This document shows, one piece after another, positions 1 to 5,910 of a stretch of DNA of 7,740 nucleotides; the first letter of the stretch is position 1; the number at the start of each line of letters is the position of its first letter. The notes below the pieces were generated by a model. It worked only from the letters and a program-made list of their open reading frames with translations, was not told where the DNA came from and ran no database searches. This DNA comes from an uncultured Mycoplasmatota bacterium. Lineage in GTDB: Bacteria > Bacillota_I > Bacilli_A > RF39 > UBA660. The stretch spans positions 1-7,740 of the forward strand of contig CAMYTM010000025.1 of the NCBI GenBank assembly GCA_947297555.1. The letters are read 5' to 3'. A program made the position numbers and the translations under genes.

Positions 1-107
1 TCTCTTTCTTTTTCAAAATTTTACTTATTTTGTCTTTTACTTTTGCACTCGAGTTAAATATACATTTATTAATTTACTAACCATAATAATGATTTTTTAC
101 ACTAGAT

Positions 108-467
108 TTATTTAAAAACTCTTTTATACATTTTATGACAAGATTTACAAGTAATTTGCATCTCATAATTAAGAATTTTATTATCTAATATTGTAATTAA
201 AGGATTCTTATCTTTAGAGCAACAAAATCTATTTTTTATAATAAGTAATTCCTCATTACATCCTTGCCCCGTCTTACTATCTTCAAACTCTGATATTACA
301 CTTCCTTGGCTTCCACAGTTACATTTATATTTCAATTCTAATCTATCATAAGTTGAATAGCATAAATACCCAATATTTTCATTACATTTATCACAGTACA
401 TCCAACCACCATAATTAGTTGCTAATCTAGTATCTATTAATTCTTTCGTTTTTAATACTCTTGCCAT
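108..467 (-). CDS. Cys-rich zinc-ribbon-like hypothetical protein, 119 aa
   Basis: I do not recognise this protein by name. It has ten cysteines in 119 residues: C25xxC28, C36, C49-x-C51, C70, C82-C83 and C107xxC110. The CxxC at residues 25-28 with the CNC at 49-51, and the final CKSC near the C-terminus, look like knuckles of one or two zinc ribbons, so metal binding is a reasonable inference. There is no signal peptide or membrane segment, so it should be cytoplasmic. The ATG start is supported by AGGAG about 9 bases upstream on the minus strand. The gene lies about 250 bases downstream of the 235-aa hypothetical gene, beyond that gene's terminator, so it probably has its own promoter; a 26-bp palindrome sits about 95 bases upstream. 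I see no terminator after it. The protein is real with good confidence; its role is unknown. Confidence 0.72.
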   Translation of the reverse strand: MARVLKTKELIDTRLATNYGGWMYCDKCNENIGYLCYSTYDRLELKYKCNCGSQGSVISEFEDSKTGQGCNEELLIIKNRFCCSKDKNPLITILDNKILNYEMQITCKSCHKMYKRVFK

Positions 468-561
468 AATTTTTTCTCCTTTTCAAATCTTAACTTTTTA
501 AGTTTATCTATATTTTCATTAAAAATAGTAAAGTTATTTTTATTCATAATATTAGGTTTTA

Positions 562-587
562 AATTATCAATAATATTATTGATAATT
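562..587. repeat. Perfect 26-bp palindrome
   Basis: Arms AATTATCAATAAT (562-574) and ATTATTGATAATT (575-587) are exact reverse complements with no spacer. The palindrome lies in the gap between the terminator of the 235-aa gene and the start of the Cys-rich gene at 467. A two-fold symmetric site upstream of a gene could be a regulator-binding operator. Being all A/T except one C and one G, it is also the kind of dyad that can arise in AT-rich spacer, so function is inference. Confidence 0.5.
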
Positions 588-676
588 AGTTTGAACAAGA
601 AAAAGTCATTGATAAATTAGGTATAACTTTATCATTAGAACTTTAACATATTTCAAGTTGAAAATAATTGTTGAAT

Positions 677-711
677 AAAAAATATCACCTGTAAACAAGT
701 GGATATTTTTA
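677..711 (-). terminator. Factor-independent terminator of the 235-aa gene
   Basis: On the minus strand, four bases after the stop codon of the gene ending at 715, AAAAATATC and GATATTTTTT form a stem around a C/G-containing loop with extra ACTTG/CAGGT pairing. The downstream arm runs into a T tract. The geometry (stop, stem, U-run) is that of an intrinsic terminator on the minus strand. Confidence 0.7.
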
Positions 712-714
712 ATA

Positions 715-1422
715 CTATTTTCTGATACCTTGACTCTGCAATTCTTGAACTTCATCAAAATCATATCTCAAATCTTGAGTTACTTGATACATTTGTTCTG
801 AAAAACTAATTCCATTCTTTTGAGCATCTTGTTTAATTTTCTCATATTGATTATTTGTCATTTTTCTAAAAGGTAACTGTTCCCCTCTAGAACGACTTAT
901 ATAGTACTCATAAATATAATCAAGGTTTTGATTTAAATTATCATATTGTTCTTCTGAAATAAATTTAGAACTTAATAATTCTGATAATTTAACGCTATAT
1001 ACGGCTAATTCTTGTTCCAATTGTTGTTCTGTTTTAACTGCAACTCTTGCACCATTTTCATCAGCAAAAGTCATGCCATTACAAGTGATTTTATTTCCTA
1101 ATGTATTTTCTAATTCTGTTTTTTGTTGCAATGCAGTTTCTCCCATAAGTTTTTTAAACATGGGTTCTTTTCTAAGTTCAACTAAAACTTTTTTTTGTTC
1201 TTGTGTCAAATCAATAGTGGAAACATAAGCCATAAATTCATCTATTGTTTGCCCTGTAAAACCTAATATTTGATTAAATCTGTTACTAAAACTTCTAAAC
1301 CAATCTGCATTTTGTTGATGATATCTAGAATATTCAGCATCACTATATCCATTAAGTTCATTATTAAATGCGTTATGAACTAATACTGCTTCATAAATAA
1401 TTCTTTTATTTGCTTTCTCCAT
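715..1422 (-). CDS. Hypothetical soluble helical protein, 235 aa
   Basis: Unrecognised. The sequence is rich in Glu, Gln, Lys and Asn, with long stretches expected to be helical, for example residues 60-110 and a Gln/Glu-rich segment at about 128-170. It has one cysteine, no signal peptide and no membrane span, so it should be cytoplasmic. Aromatic residues cluster near the N-terminus (EYSRYHQQNADWFRSF, about residues 30-45) and in the YEYYISRSR segment near 171-179. The ATG start has AGAGG about 9 bases upstream. It is monocistronic: an intrinsic terminator follows directly at 677-711, and only degraded sequence lies upstream. No catalytic motif is visible. Its neighbourhood of transposase and recombinase fragments suggests accessory or mobile-element cargo, which is inference. 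The open frame and signals make it a confident gene, with function unknown. Confidence 0.75.
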   Translation of the reverse strand: MEKANKRIIYEAVLVHNAFNNELNGYSDAEYSRYHQQNADWFRSFSNRFNQILGFTGQTIDEFMAYVSTIDLTQEQKKVLVELRKEPMFKKLMGETALQQKTELENTLGNKITCNGMTFADENGARVAVKTEQQLEQELAVYSVKLSELLSSKFISEEQYDNLNQNLDYIYEYYISRSRGEQLPFRKMTNNQYEKIKQDAQKNGISFSEQMYQVTQDLRYDFDEVQELQSQGIRK

Positions 1423-1517
1423 AGTAATAACCTCTAATAATATCTTAACACAACATCTTCTTTTTTACATAATTTTTTATTAAAAGTTAACAAAAATTTA
1501 ATTTATTCTTCTGAATT

Positions 1518-1791
1518 TCATTCCATCCTTTTTTCAATTTGCTCTCTTGTTTCTTCATCTAACTCATATTTAGTTGAATTAACAACTGGCAGTAGATACT
1601 CAAACATATCTTCTTCACTTTCTAGTATTGATTTATTTCCCTTATTAACATAATTAACTCCAAGTTTTAACTATTCAAGTTTATCCATTTTCTTATAATT
1701 TTCTAAGAAATATTCTAACAATTCTTCTTTCCTCATAATACTCTTCTAACTTAAATGTTCCATTAACATACTCTTTTATTATTCTTTCTAA
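1518..1791 (-). pseudogene. Broken hypothetical gene (frameshift plus internal stop)
   Basis: On the minus strand one frame reads LERIIKEYVNGTFKLEEYYEE from 1791. After a frameshift near 1735 it continues as RKEELLEYFLENYKKMDKLE, an in-frame TAG, then a further coherent stretch (GVNYVNKGNKSILESEEDMF and onward) ending with TGA at 1518-1520. The charged, helical composition runs smoothly through the lesions, so this looks like one gene disabled by a frameshift and a stop. The first part resembles the coiled-coil region seen after the zinc ribbon in large serine recombinases, but that resemblance is loose and the second part does not fit it. The family is not identified. The 1423-1517 gap between this remnant and the 235-aa gene holds nothing more than that gene's upstream region. 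Confidence 0.45.
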
Positions 1792-1804
1792 TTTTTAATT
1801 TTGA

Positions 1805-2118
1805 CTAAATATTTCTTTTTAAGATATACTTTTCATCATTCTTAAGATTAATCTTCCAATAGAAAGTAGTATAAGATGAATCATTTAAACAATCTTTATC
1901 GCATCCTACATTATCAACTACTGCCATTAATTTTTCTACATCAAATACACTACGATTCATTTTAAATGCCACAATAACATTTATTGTACCATTTTTACAT
2001 CTCATAACATTCTCTATATGCTAGTCTTTTGTCGTTTTTATCACTTATTCCTTCATCAGCATATACTTTGTAAATTTCATAATCTTTTTGTACGCCCAGT
2101 TTTAAAAAAATTAATTTG
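1805..2118 (-). pseudogene. Serine recombinase fragment (N-terminal resolvase domain), frameshifted
   Basis: Two overlapping minus-strand frames together read as the middle of a resolvase/invertase catalytic domain. The first (from about 2118, stop at 1995-1997) contains DYEIYKVYADEGIS, a recognisable stretch of large serine recombinases, then LAYREC. The second (ATG at 2005) contains CKNGTINVIVAFKMNRSVFD and VEKLM, matching the usual 'M..C..G.IDVI...K.DR..RS..D...L' region. A single frameshift near 2003 separates them. The N-terminal segment with the catalytic serine is absent, and the sequence departs from the family after the TT at about residue 48 of the second frame, so the gene is dead. 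An intact-looking Shine-Dalgarno (GGAGG, 2131-2135) survives upstream. The intact enzyme would have cut and rejoined attachment-site DNA for a mobile element. Confidence 0.62.
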
Positions 2119-2142
2119 TTTTAATATGAACCTCCAAATCTT

Positions 2143-2223
2143 TTAATTTACTTTTAGAATATCATTTCCATTTACTGTTAAGATATGAGGTTTTACATAA
2201 GCAATGTTAGTTCCTTTGATATT
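2143..2223 (-). pseudogene. Remnant of small CxxC protein gene, first copy
   Basis: The minus-strand frame NIKGTNIAYVKPHILTVNG continues for seven residues to a TAA at 2143-2145. It parallels the second copy at 5602-5766, which has SIKTIEHTNLTYVEPHELL followed (after a lesion) by INGITYL. Shared positions are IK, TN, YV, PH and NG with the same spacing between PH and NG. Upstream the frame is broken and the Cys-containing part is only faintly recognisable. Like the other copy it lies directly upstream of serine-recombinase sequence, so the two genes were probably partners. The family is not known to me. Confidence 0.45.
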
Positions 2224-2278
2224 AATAACACTTCTTGTTTAATACTGGATCTAACACAAGAAATCTACATATATAATT

Positions 2279-2476
2279 TCAAAATTTTTTATATTTGGGG
2301 TACACATTATTTTTATTTTTTCTTAATATATCAATACCATGCTTATCTATCAAAGATATCATATATTGATTTACATTTTTTCTAACATTATATTTTTAAG
2401 AAAGTACGGATATAGAAGTTCCTTTTTTTCTTTCATTATAGATATTAATTCATTGTTCATAACTTAATTTTGACAT
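2279..2476 (-). pseudogene. IS3-family transposase OrfA remnant (two in-frame stops)
   Basis: The minus-strand frame from ATG at 2476 reads MSKLSYEQ, TGA, INIYNERKKGTSISVLS, TAA, KYNVRKNVNQYMISLIDKHG, then IDILRKNKNNVYPKYKKF and a stop. Ignoring the two stops, this is the N-terminal helix-turn-helix portion of an IS3-family OrfA, with the typical order 'LS.EQR..I...R..G.SIS.LSKKYN.....INY.I.LIDKHG...LRK'. OrfA proteins are usually well over 100 residues, so only the first third or so remains. No OrfB (DDE transposase) is detectable below it; the sequence passes directly into the small CxxC-protein relic. The copy is non-functional. Confidence is good for the family and high for inactivity. 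Confidence 0.62.
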
Positions 2477-2515
2477 ATAAAAACTCATTTCTTTATGTCA
2501 AAAAAACGTGGTTCA
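2279..2515 (-). mobile_element. Truncated IS3-family (IS150-group-like) insertion sequence, left part
   Basis: The OrfA remnant lies just inside a plausible IS terminus: on the minus strand the sequence from 2515 is TGAACCACGTTTTTTTGACA, similar in form to TGAACC...TTTTTGGACA-type ends of low-GC IS3/IS150 elements. Only this end and the start of OrfA are left. The other end, OrfB and any target duplication are missing, so the boundary at 2279 is only where recognisable IS coding sequence stops. Just outside the end lies a copy of the intergenic motif that has lost its 5' hairpin arm. Confidence 0.45.
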
Positions 2516-2554
2516 TTATTAGTACTTCTAATTAATTTTTATTAATCTTTAATG

Positions 2555-2608
2555 AAAAGTTCGATTTTCCTATCAATCTGGCACGAGTAGTAAACACGTT
2601 TACAACTC
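2555..2608. repeat. Intergenic structured motif, copy B
   Basis: Plus strand: AAAAGTTCGA (2555-2564), 13 bases, CTGGCAC (2578-2584), then a strong inverted repeat with arms GAGT-A-GTAAAC (2585-2595) and GTTTAC-A-ACTC (2598-2608), 10 pairs with one A/A mismatch. The first hairpin arm found in copy E is missing, possibly lost when the adjacent IS fragment arrived. No gene separates this copy from copy A, only a terminator. Confidence 0.6.
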
Positions 2609-2618
2609 CTAAGCATTA

Positions 2619-2654
2619 AAAAATCAACAATCCATTTCTAGAAAGTTGATTTTT
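2619..2654 (-). terminator. Intrinsic terminator after the ABC exporter
   Basis: Arms AAAAATCAAC (2619-2628) and GTTGATTTTT (2645-2654) pair perfectly and are rich enough in U on either strand to act bidirectionally. In the gene direction (minus) it is the terminator beyond motif copy A and the ABC exporter. The apical TCCATTTCTAGA (2631-2642) is identical to that of the terminator at 5803-5826, although the stem bases differ. Confidence 0.65.
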
Positions 2655-2661
2655 ACTTTAA

Positions 2662-2731
2662 ACTTCTAATTTAAAAGTTAGAAAGTATTTCCTACTGGTG
2701 CGGTTGCAGAGCCTATTTTGAACTCCTGCAC
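2662..2731. repeat. Intergenic structured motif, copy A
   Basis: Plus strand: hairpin TTCTAA (2664-2669)/TTAGAA (2678-2683), overlapping AAAAGTTAGA (2673-2682), then 12 bases, CTGGTGC (2695-2701), then a second stem GCAGAG (2706-2711) with CTCCTGC (2723-2729), one base bulged. The loop GCCTATTTTG (2711-2720) is also found in copy C. It lies about 80 bases beyond the stop codon of the ABC exporter, between that gene and its terminator. Confidence 0.6.
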
Positions 2732-2811
2732 AAAAATAAACTTATAAACATCAAATCTACTTACATTTTATCATGTATTTATAAATTTAAAACACTTTTC
2801 TCATTAATATA

Positions 2812-4530
2812 TTATTGTTCTATTTCATATAAATTTCTGTACATATCACAACTTTTCATTAATTCATTATGTAAGCCAGAAGCAACAATTTTGTGATCAT
2901 TTAAAAAATATATTTTATCTGCATTAACAATTGTACTTAAGCGATGTGCAACAACAATAATTGTATGATTATTAGATAATGATTTTATTACATTTTTTAT
3001 TTTCTCTTGATTTTTATTATCTAATGAACTGGTTGCTTCATCAAACAAAATTATTTTAGATTTTTTTATCAAAGCACGAGCAATAGCAAGTCTTTGTTTT
3101 TGTCCTCCACTTAATATGACCCCATTTTCACCTACAAAAGTGTCATACTGATTTTCCAAATTCATTATATCATTATGAATCTGAGCTTGTTTACATACAA
3201 AAACAATATCTTCATCAGTTGCATTAGGATTAGCCATTCTTATGTTATCTTTGATAGATAAATTAAAAATATAAGGGGCTTGTGAAACAATAGAAATATT
3301 ATTTTTTATACTTTCTTCATTTAAGTCTTTTAAATTTTTACTATCTATATAAATTTTTCCAGAATCGATTTCATAACTTTTATTAATTAATTTAAGAATA
3401 GTAGATTTTCCCTCACCACTTTTTCCAACAATAGCTACCATTTTATTTGCTTCAATTTCAAAACCCAAATTATTAAACAAAGTTTTTTCGTGATAAGAAA
3501 AACATACATTTTCAAATTTTATGTTTCCATTTAATGTATTTAATTCATTATTACCAAATTCTTCTTTAGAATAATTATTAAAATTTACTATGTCAAAAAA
3601 TCGCATAGCAGATATTTTACCATCAGCAAGTTTTTCTCTAATTTCCGAAACATAATCGATTAACGATAAAACTTTATTTTTATATAAAAATACAATTAGA
3701 AATGAACTTATCGTTAATGAATTATTTGAGATAAAATATACAGATATAATTACAAAAATAAAATCAAAAATATGTTGAAAAGATTTAATCCATCTATTCC
3801 AGGTTCTTCTTGTATCTATATATTTTATTTCTGAACTAATTGTATCTATCTGCTGTCTGTTAATAGTTTCTAAAAATACAGATTTCAAATTAAGATTTTT
3901 CACCTCTCTAATTCCACGAACTAAATCAGTATATGATCCAACTAAATTTTCATCATTTTCTTTATATATTTTTCTTGTTCTTTTGTAGTAATGTAGTTTT
4001 TTTGTAGATAATGTATACGTCAAAATAATATTGATAATTAAAAACAAACCCAAATATAAATTTATAAATAGAACATAAATTATAAAACTAACATTTAAAA
4101 TGATACCAGAAAAATCATCTGTTATATAATCAAATAATTCTGACAATTCAGAAGTATCCCTATTTAGCCTTGAAATAAAGATACCAGAATTAGTATTATC
4201 GAAATTCTTCATTTCAAAACTAGTTAAACTTTCTAGCATATCTTTTTTTAAATCAAAATTAACTTTACCATTTAATTTTAAGACCGTTCTTGACCATAAA
4301 TTAGTTACAATCTCAATGATAATTCTAATACCACACAATATAATTGCAATTTCAAATATTTTATCTGAATCAAAGTTTTCAAAAAAACCCAATAGTTTCC
4401 CCTCATATATTGGAGATAACAGTGAAATTGCAGCATATCCAAAACTTAGAACTATAACTAATATACATAGTAATTTATATCTTTTATAATATTTTAACAA
4501 GTTAAATAGACTTTTTGTATCACTTTTCAT
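2812..4530 (-). CDS. ABC exporter half-transporter (MsbA/LmrA-like), 572 aa
   Basis: ATP-driven membrane exporter with fused membrane and nucleotide-binding domains, expected to work as a homodimer in the cytoplasmic membrane. With the start chosen here, residues about 18-290 are the six-helix ABC membrane domain (clear hydrophobic spans near 20-38, 58-76, 146-172 and 254-285), and about 335-572 the ATPase. The catalytic set is complete: Walker A GKSGEGKST (369-377), Q-loop Gln417, signature LSGGQ (473-477), Walker B ILFDE (Glu498 catalytic), D-loop SSLD and H-loop His529. The length is normal for the family. I start at the ATG at 4530 because AGGTGAT is well placed as its ribosome site; a GTG at 4542 would add four residues but consumes that site. 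There is no C39 peptidase domain and no second half-transporter or precursor peptide nearby, so the substrate (drug, lipid or peptide) cannot be told. It appears to be a single-gene unit with its own promoter. Confidence 0.93.
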   Translation of the reverse strand: MKSDTKSLFNLLKYYKRYKLLCILVIVLSFGYAAISLLSPIYEGKLLGFFENFDSDKIFEIAIILCGIRIIIEIVTNLWSRTVLKLNGKVNFDLKKDMLESLTSFEMKNFDNTNSGIFISRLNRDTSELSELFDYITDDFSGIILNVSFIIYVLFINLYLGLFLIINIILTYTLSTKKLHYYKRTRKIYKENDENLVGSYTDLVRGIREVKNLNLKSVFLETINRQQIDTISSEIKYIDTRRTWNRWIKSFQHIFDFIFVIISVYFISNNSLTISSFLIVFLYKNKVLSLIDYVSEIREKLADGKISAMRFFDIVNFNNYSKEEFGNNELNTLNGNIKFENVCFSYHEKTLFNNLGFEIEANKMVAIVGKSGEGKSTILKLINKSYEIDSGKIYIDSKNLKDLNEESIKNNISIVSQAPYIFNLSIKDNIRMANPNATDEDIVFVCKQAQIHNDIMNLENQYDTFVGENGVILSGGQKQRLAIARALIKKSKIILFDEATSSLDNKNQEKIKNVIKSLSNNHTIIVVAHRLSTIVNADKIYFLNDHKIVASGLHNELMKSCDMYRNLYEIEQ

Positions 4531-4550
4531 GTATAACATCACCTATCTCT

Positions 4551-4556
4551 ATTATA
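4551..4556 (-). promoter_or_regulatory. Putative -10 box of the ABC exporter
   Basis: The minus strand reads TATAAT at 4556-4551, followed by GAGATAGGTGATG and the exporter start, giving a leader of only about 14 bases that carries the AGGTGAT ribosome site. No good -35 hexamer lies 16-18 bases upstream; that stretch is a long A tract. A second TATAAT-like string occurs about 17 bases further up, so which one is used is uncertain. Confidence 0.4.
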
Positions 4557-4641
4557 CTATAAATTATTATATTTTTTTTTAAATTAAGATGCCTTTTTAT
4601 CAAAAATCTTTCAACAGGATATGAGAAACACCACGAAATCT

Positions 4642-4702
4642 AGAAAGCCTTATAAATAAAGGCTTTCTTACGATTTTTGGTACACCAATGCCTATTTTGT
4701 AC
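4642..4702. repeat. Intergenic structured motif, divergent copy C
   Basis: A perfect 10-bp hairpin, AGAAAGCCTT (4642-4651) and AAGGCTTTCT (4659-4668) with a 7-base loop, is followed on the plus strand by TTTTTGGTACACC (in place of CTGGTGC). Next comes GCCTATTTTG (4690-4699), the same 10-mer as the loop of copy A, and a GTAC/GTAC pairing around it. The core heptamer is not conserved, so membership rests on the layout and the shared loop. It lies between the recombinase remnant and the ABC exporter, so the hairpin could also simply terminate the upstream transcript. Confidence 0.4.
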
Positions 4703-4710
4703 TTGCGAAA

Positions 4711-4742
4711 TGTACATACAAAATTAGATTTTTGTATGTACA
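4711..4742. repeat. 13-bp-arm inverted repeat, terminator or operator
   Basis: TGTACATACAAAA (4711-4723) and TTTTGTATGTACA (4730-4742) are exact reverse complements around a 6-base spacer. It lies about 60 bases beyond the stop of the recombinase remnant and about 170 bases upstream of the ABC exporter. In RNA it would form a stable hairpin, although no T tract follows on the minus strand. As DNA it could be an operator, though it is far from the exporter's -10 box. Confidence 0.5.
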
Positions 4743-4804
4743 AATAGAGTTTTTTACATCTAAACTTCTTATTTTAAAAGGAAAAATTGTATATACAAAT
4801 GTAT

Positions 4805-5611
4805 TTACACCTGGTTATTTTCTCTAAAAGCATATTCATTACCCTTAATGCCAACTGATGGAATAGTAGAGAATAATTCTCCTTCATTTAGAACACGGGT
4901 TTCATTATCTTTCGATACTCCAATCATTCCCATATTGATTTTTGTTTTTGCTGTATCAAATTTTTCTATTGGGAATATTCTAACAACTTCATCATTATCT
5001 TCTTTTTGAGTATCAAGCATACCAGTTTCAAAATCTAATATTCCTTCGTAATAATGAACATCATAATATTCTCTTAATCTCATAATATGTTCATATACTT
5101 TTTCTTGTGGAATATAATTAGAAAATCTAACATAACCAACACCATCTAAATATAGTTTTACAAACTTCCAATCAATATAACCATCATCATATAAACTTTT
5201 AAAATCATTAAAGAAGGTACTTCTAAAATTTACTGTATCTACAATATAATCACCATCTACATCATGTTTTAAGGTTACATCTTCTATATAATTCATTATG
5301 ATTTTTCCTTTTTCTTCTCTTGTTAAATCTTTCCAAATGATAACAATCCGGTTATAAAGATTAGGTAGTTTTATTTTGTTGATAAAATCAATATCACGTT
5401 TAATTAGAATATCCTCTTTTGTAAATTTTAAATCTTTTACTTGTTTATTTTCTAATATTTGTCTTTCTAATTCTTTGATATTATTTTCTATAATAGATAT
5501 TTCTTGTTTATATTCTTCTAAATCTTTAATAGGAATAAATCTACTTAAATTTTCAACATAAATATTCCTTTCATAATTAAATGCTAGATAAGTAATTCCA
5601 TTTATAATAAC
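4805..5611 (-). pseudogene. C-terminal part of a large serine recombinase, N-terminus missing
   Basis: The open frame is 268 codons, from just below a TGA at 5612-5614 to the TAA at 4805, with no credible own start until an internal ATG at 5296. It contains DLEEYKQEISIIENNIKELE (a coiled-coil segment), then KFTKEDILIKRDIDFI, IWKDLTREEKGKIIMNYIED, a segment of alternating strand and helix, and RLREYYDVHYYEG near the end. The coiled coil followed by 'W..L..EEK..I...YI..V' is typical of the region after the zinc ribbon in large serine recombinases, and the rest fits a C-terminal DNA-binding extension. The catalytic resolvase domain and zinc ribbon are absent. The frame joins that of the small CxxC protein upstream by a one-base lesion, so this looks like a deletion chimera. 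A short protein from 5296 might still be made (163 aa), but no ribosome site supports it. Confidence 0.58.
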
Positions 5612-5766
5612 TCATGAGGTTCTACATAGGTGAGATTTGTGTGTTCTATTGTTTTGATACTTCCATTATGAATAGTTGGTGTAGTATTACAAAAACTACA
5701 TATAAATTCAATCTCATTTTTTAAAGCAGTTACAATTTCAATTTCTTGTTTAATAATATTAACCAT
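5602..5766 (-). CDS. Small CxxC protein, 54 aa, truncated by frameshift
   Basis: ATG at 5766 is preceded by GAGGAG at a proper distance, so translation start is well supported. The 54-residue product starts MVNIIKQEIEIVTALKNEIE, has a single CxxC (C23-SF-C26) and the stretch IEHTNLTYVEPHELL before a TAA. Adding one A at the TTATTATAAATGG junction would restore L-L-I-N-G and let the frame run on as GITYLAFNY into the recombinase-like frame, giving roughly 322 residues. A decayed relative lies at 2143-2223, also next to recombinase sequence, and there the small gene ended before a separate ribosome site. I infer that this is a small partner gene now frameshifted and fused to a recombinase remnant. 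Its function is unknown; a single CxxC with nearby histidines might bind zinc. Confidence 0.5.
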   Translation of the reverse strand: MVNIIKQEIEIVTALKNEIEFICSFCNTTPTIHNGSIKTIEHTNLTYVEPHELL

Positions 5767-5802
5767 TAAAGAATCTCCTCACTTTCTTTTACACAACAAA
5801 AA

Positions 5803-5826
5803 ATCAATTCCATTTCTAGAATTGAT
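5803..5826 (-). terminator. Intrinsic terminator after the HFT-motif gene
   Basis: Arms ATCAATTC (5803-5810) and GAATTGAT (5819-5826) pair perfectly; on the minus strand the second arm is followed by TTTTTTG, a good U tract. It ends the transcript of the gene at 5911-6630 and keeps it apart from the CxxC gene starting at 5766. The apical TCCATTTCTAGA matches the terminator at 2619-2654. Confidence 0.75.
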
Positions 5827-5852
5827 ATTTATCATTAGGATCTTACTTTATA

Positions 5853-5908
5853 AAAAGTTCGAGCAGATTCTTCTCTGGTGCCCAAAAGAGAAAAGACAAC
5901 AACTCTTT
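5853..5908. repeat. Intergenic structured motif, copy D
   Basis: Plus strand: AAAAGTTCGA (5853-5862), 12 bases, CTGGTGC (5875-5881), then the inverted repeat AAAGAG (5885-5890)/CTCTTT (5903-5908). The outer arm sits two bases from the stop codon of the gene ending at 5911. In the gene direction the order is stop, stem, GCACCAG, TCGAACTTTT, terminator. The left-hand hairpin formed around GTTCGA in copy E is not formed here. Confidence 0.6.
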
Positions 5909-5910
5909 CA

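Noticed and set aside
1..107. Possible gene end or start at the left edge
   Set aside because: Only a 15-codon ATG frame and a short Lys-rich open stretch without a start are visible; nothing can be supported.
452..547. 31-codon minus-strand ORF (MNKNNFTIFNENIDKLKKLR...) overlapping the start of the Cys-rich gene
   Set aside because: No ribosome site at its ATG, and the Lys/Asn-rich composition is what AT-rich spacer gives by chance. Could be a relic, but nothing supports translation.
2185..2385. 66-codon open frame on the plus strand
   Set aside because: It is the complement of the CxxC relic and the IS3 OrfA remnant; the product is Phe/Tyr/Ile-rich with no ribosome site.
4531..4542. GTG start of the ABC exporter at 4542 (adds four residues)
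   Set aside because: AGGTGAT, the only ribosome-binding sequence here, would lie on top of that start; it is correctly spaced for the ATG at 4530.
5376..5561. 61-codon open frame on the plus strand
   Set aside because: It is antisense to the coiled-coil region of the recombinase remnant and is a low-complexity Ser/Ile/Leu-rich shadow with no ribosome site.
5853..5908. tRNA-like element, because of GTTCGA near the motif
   Set aside because: GTTCGA resembles a T-loop but has no flanking T-stem, no anticodon arm and no acceptor pairing in any copy.
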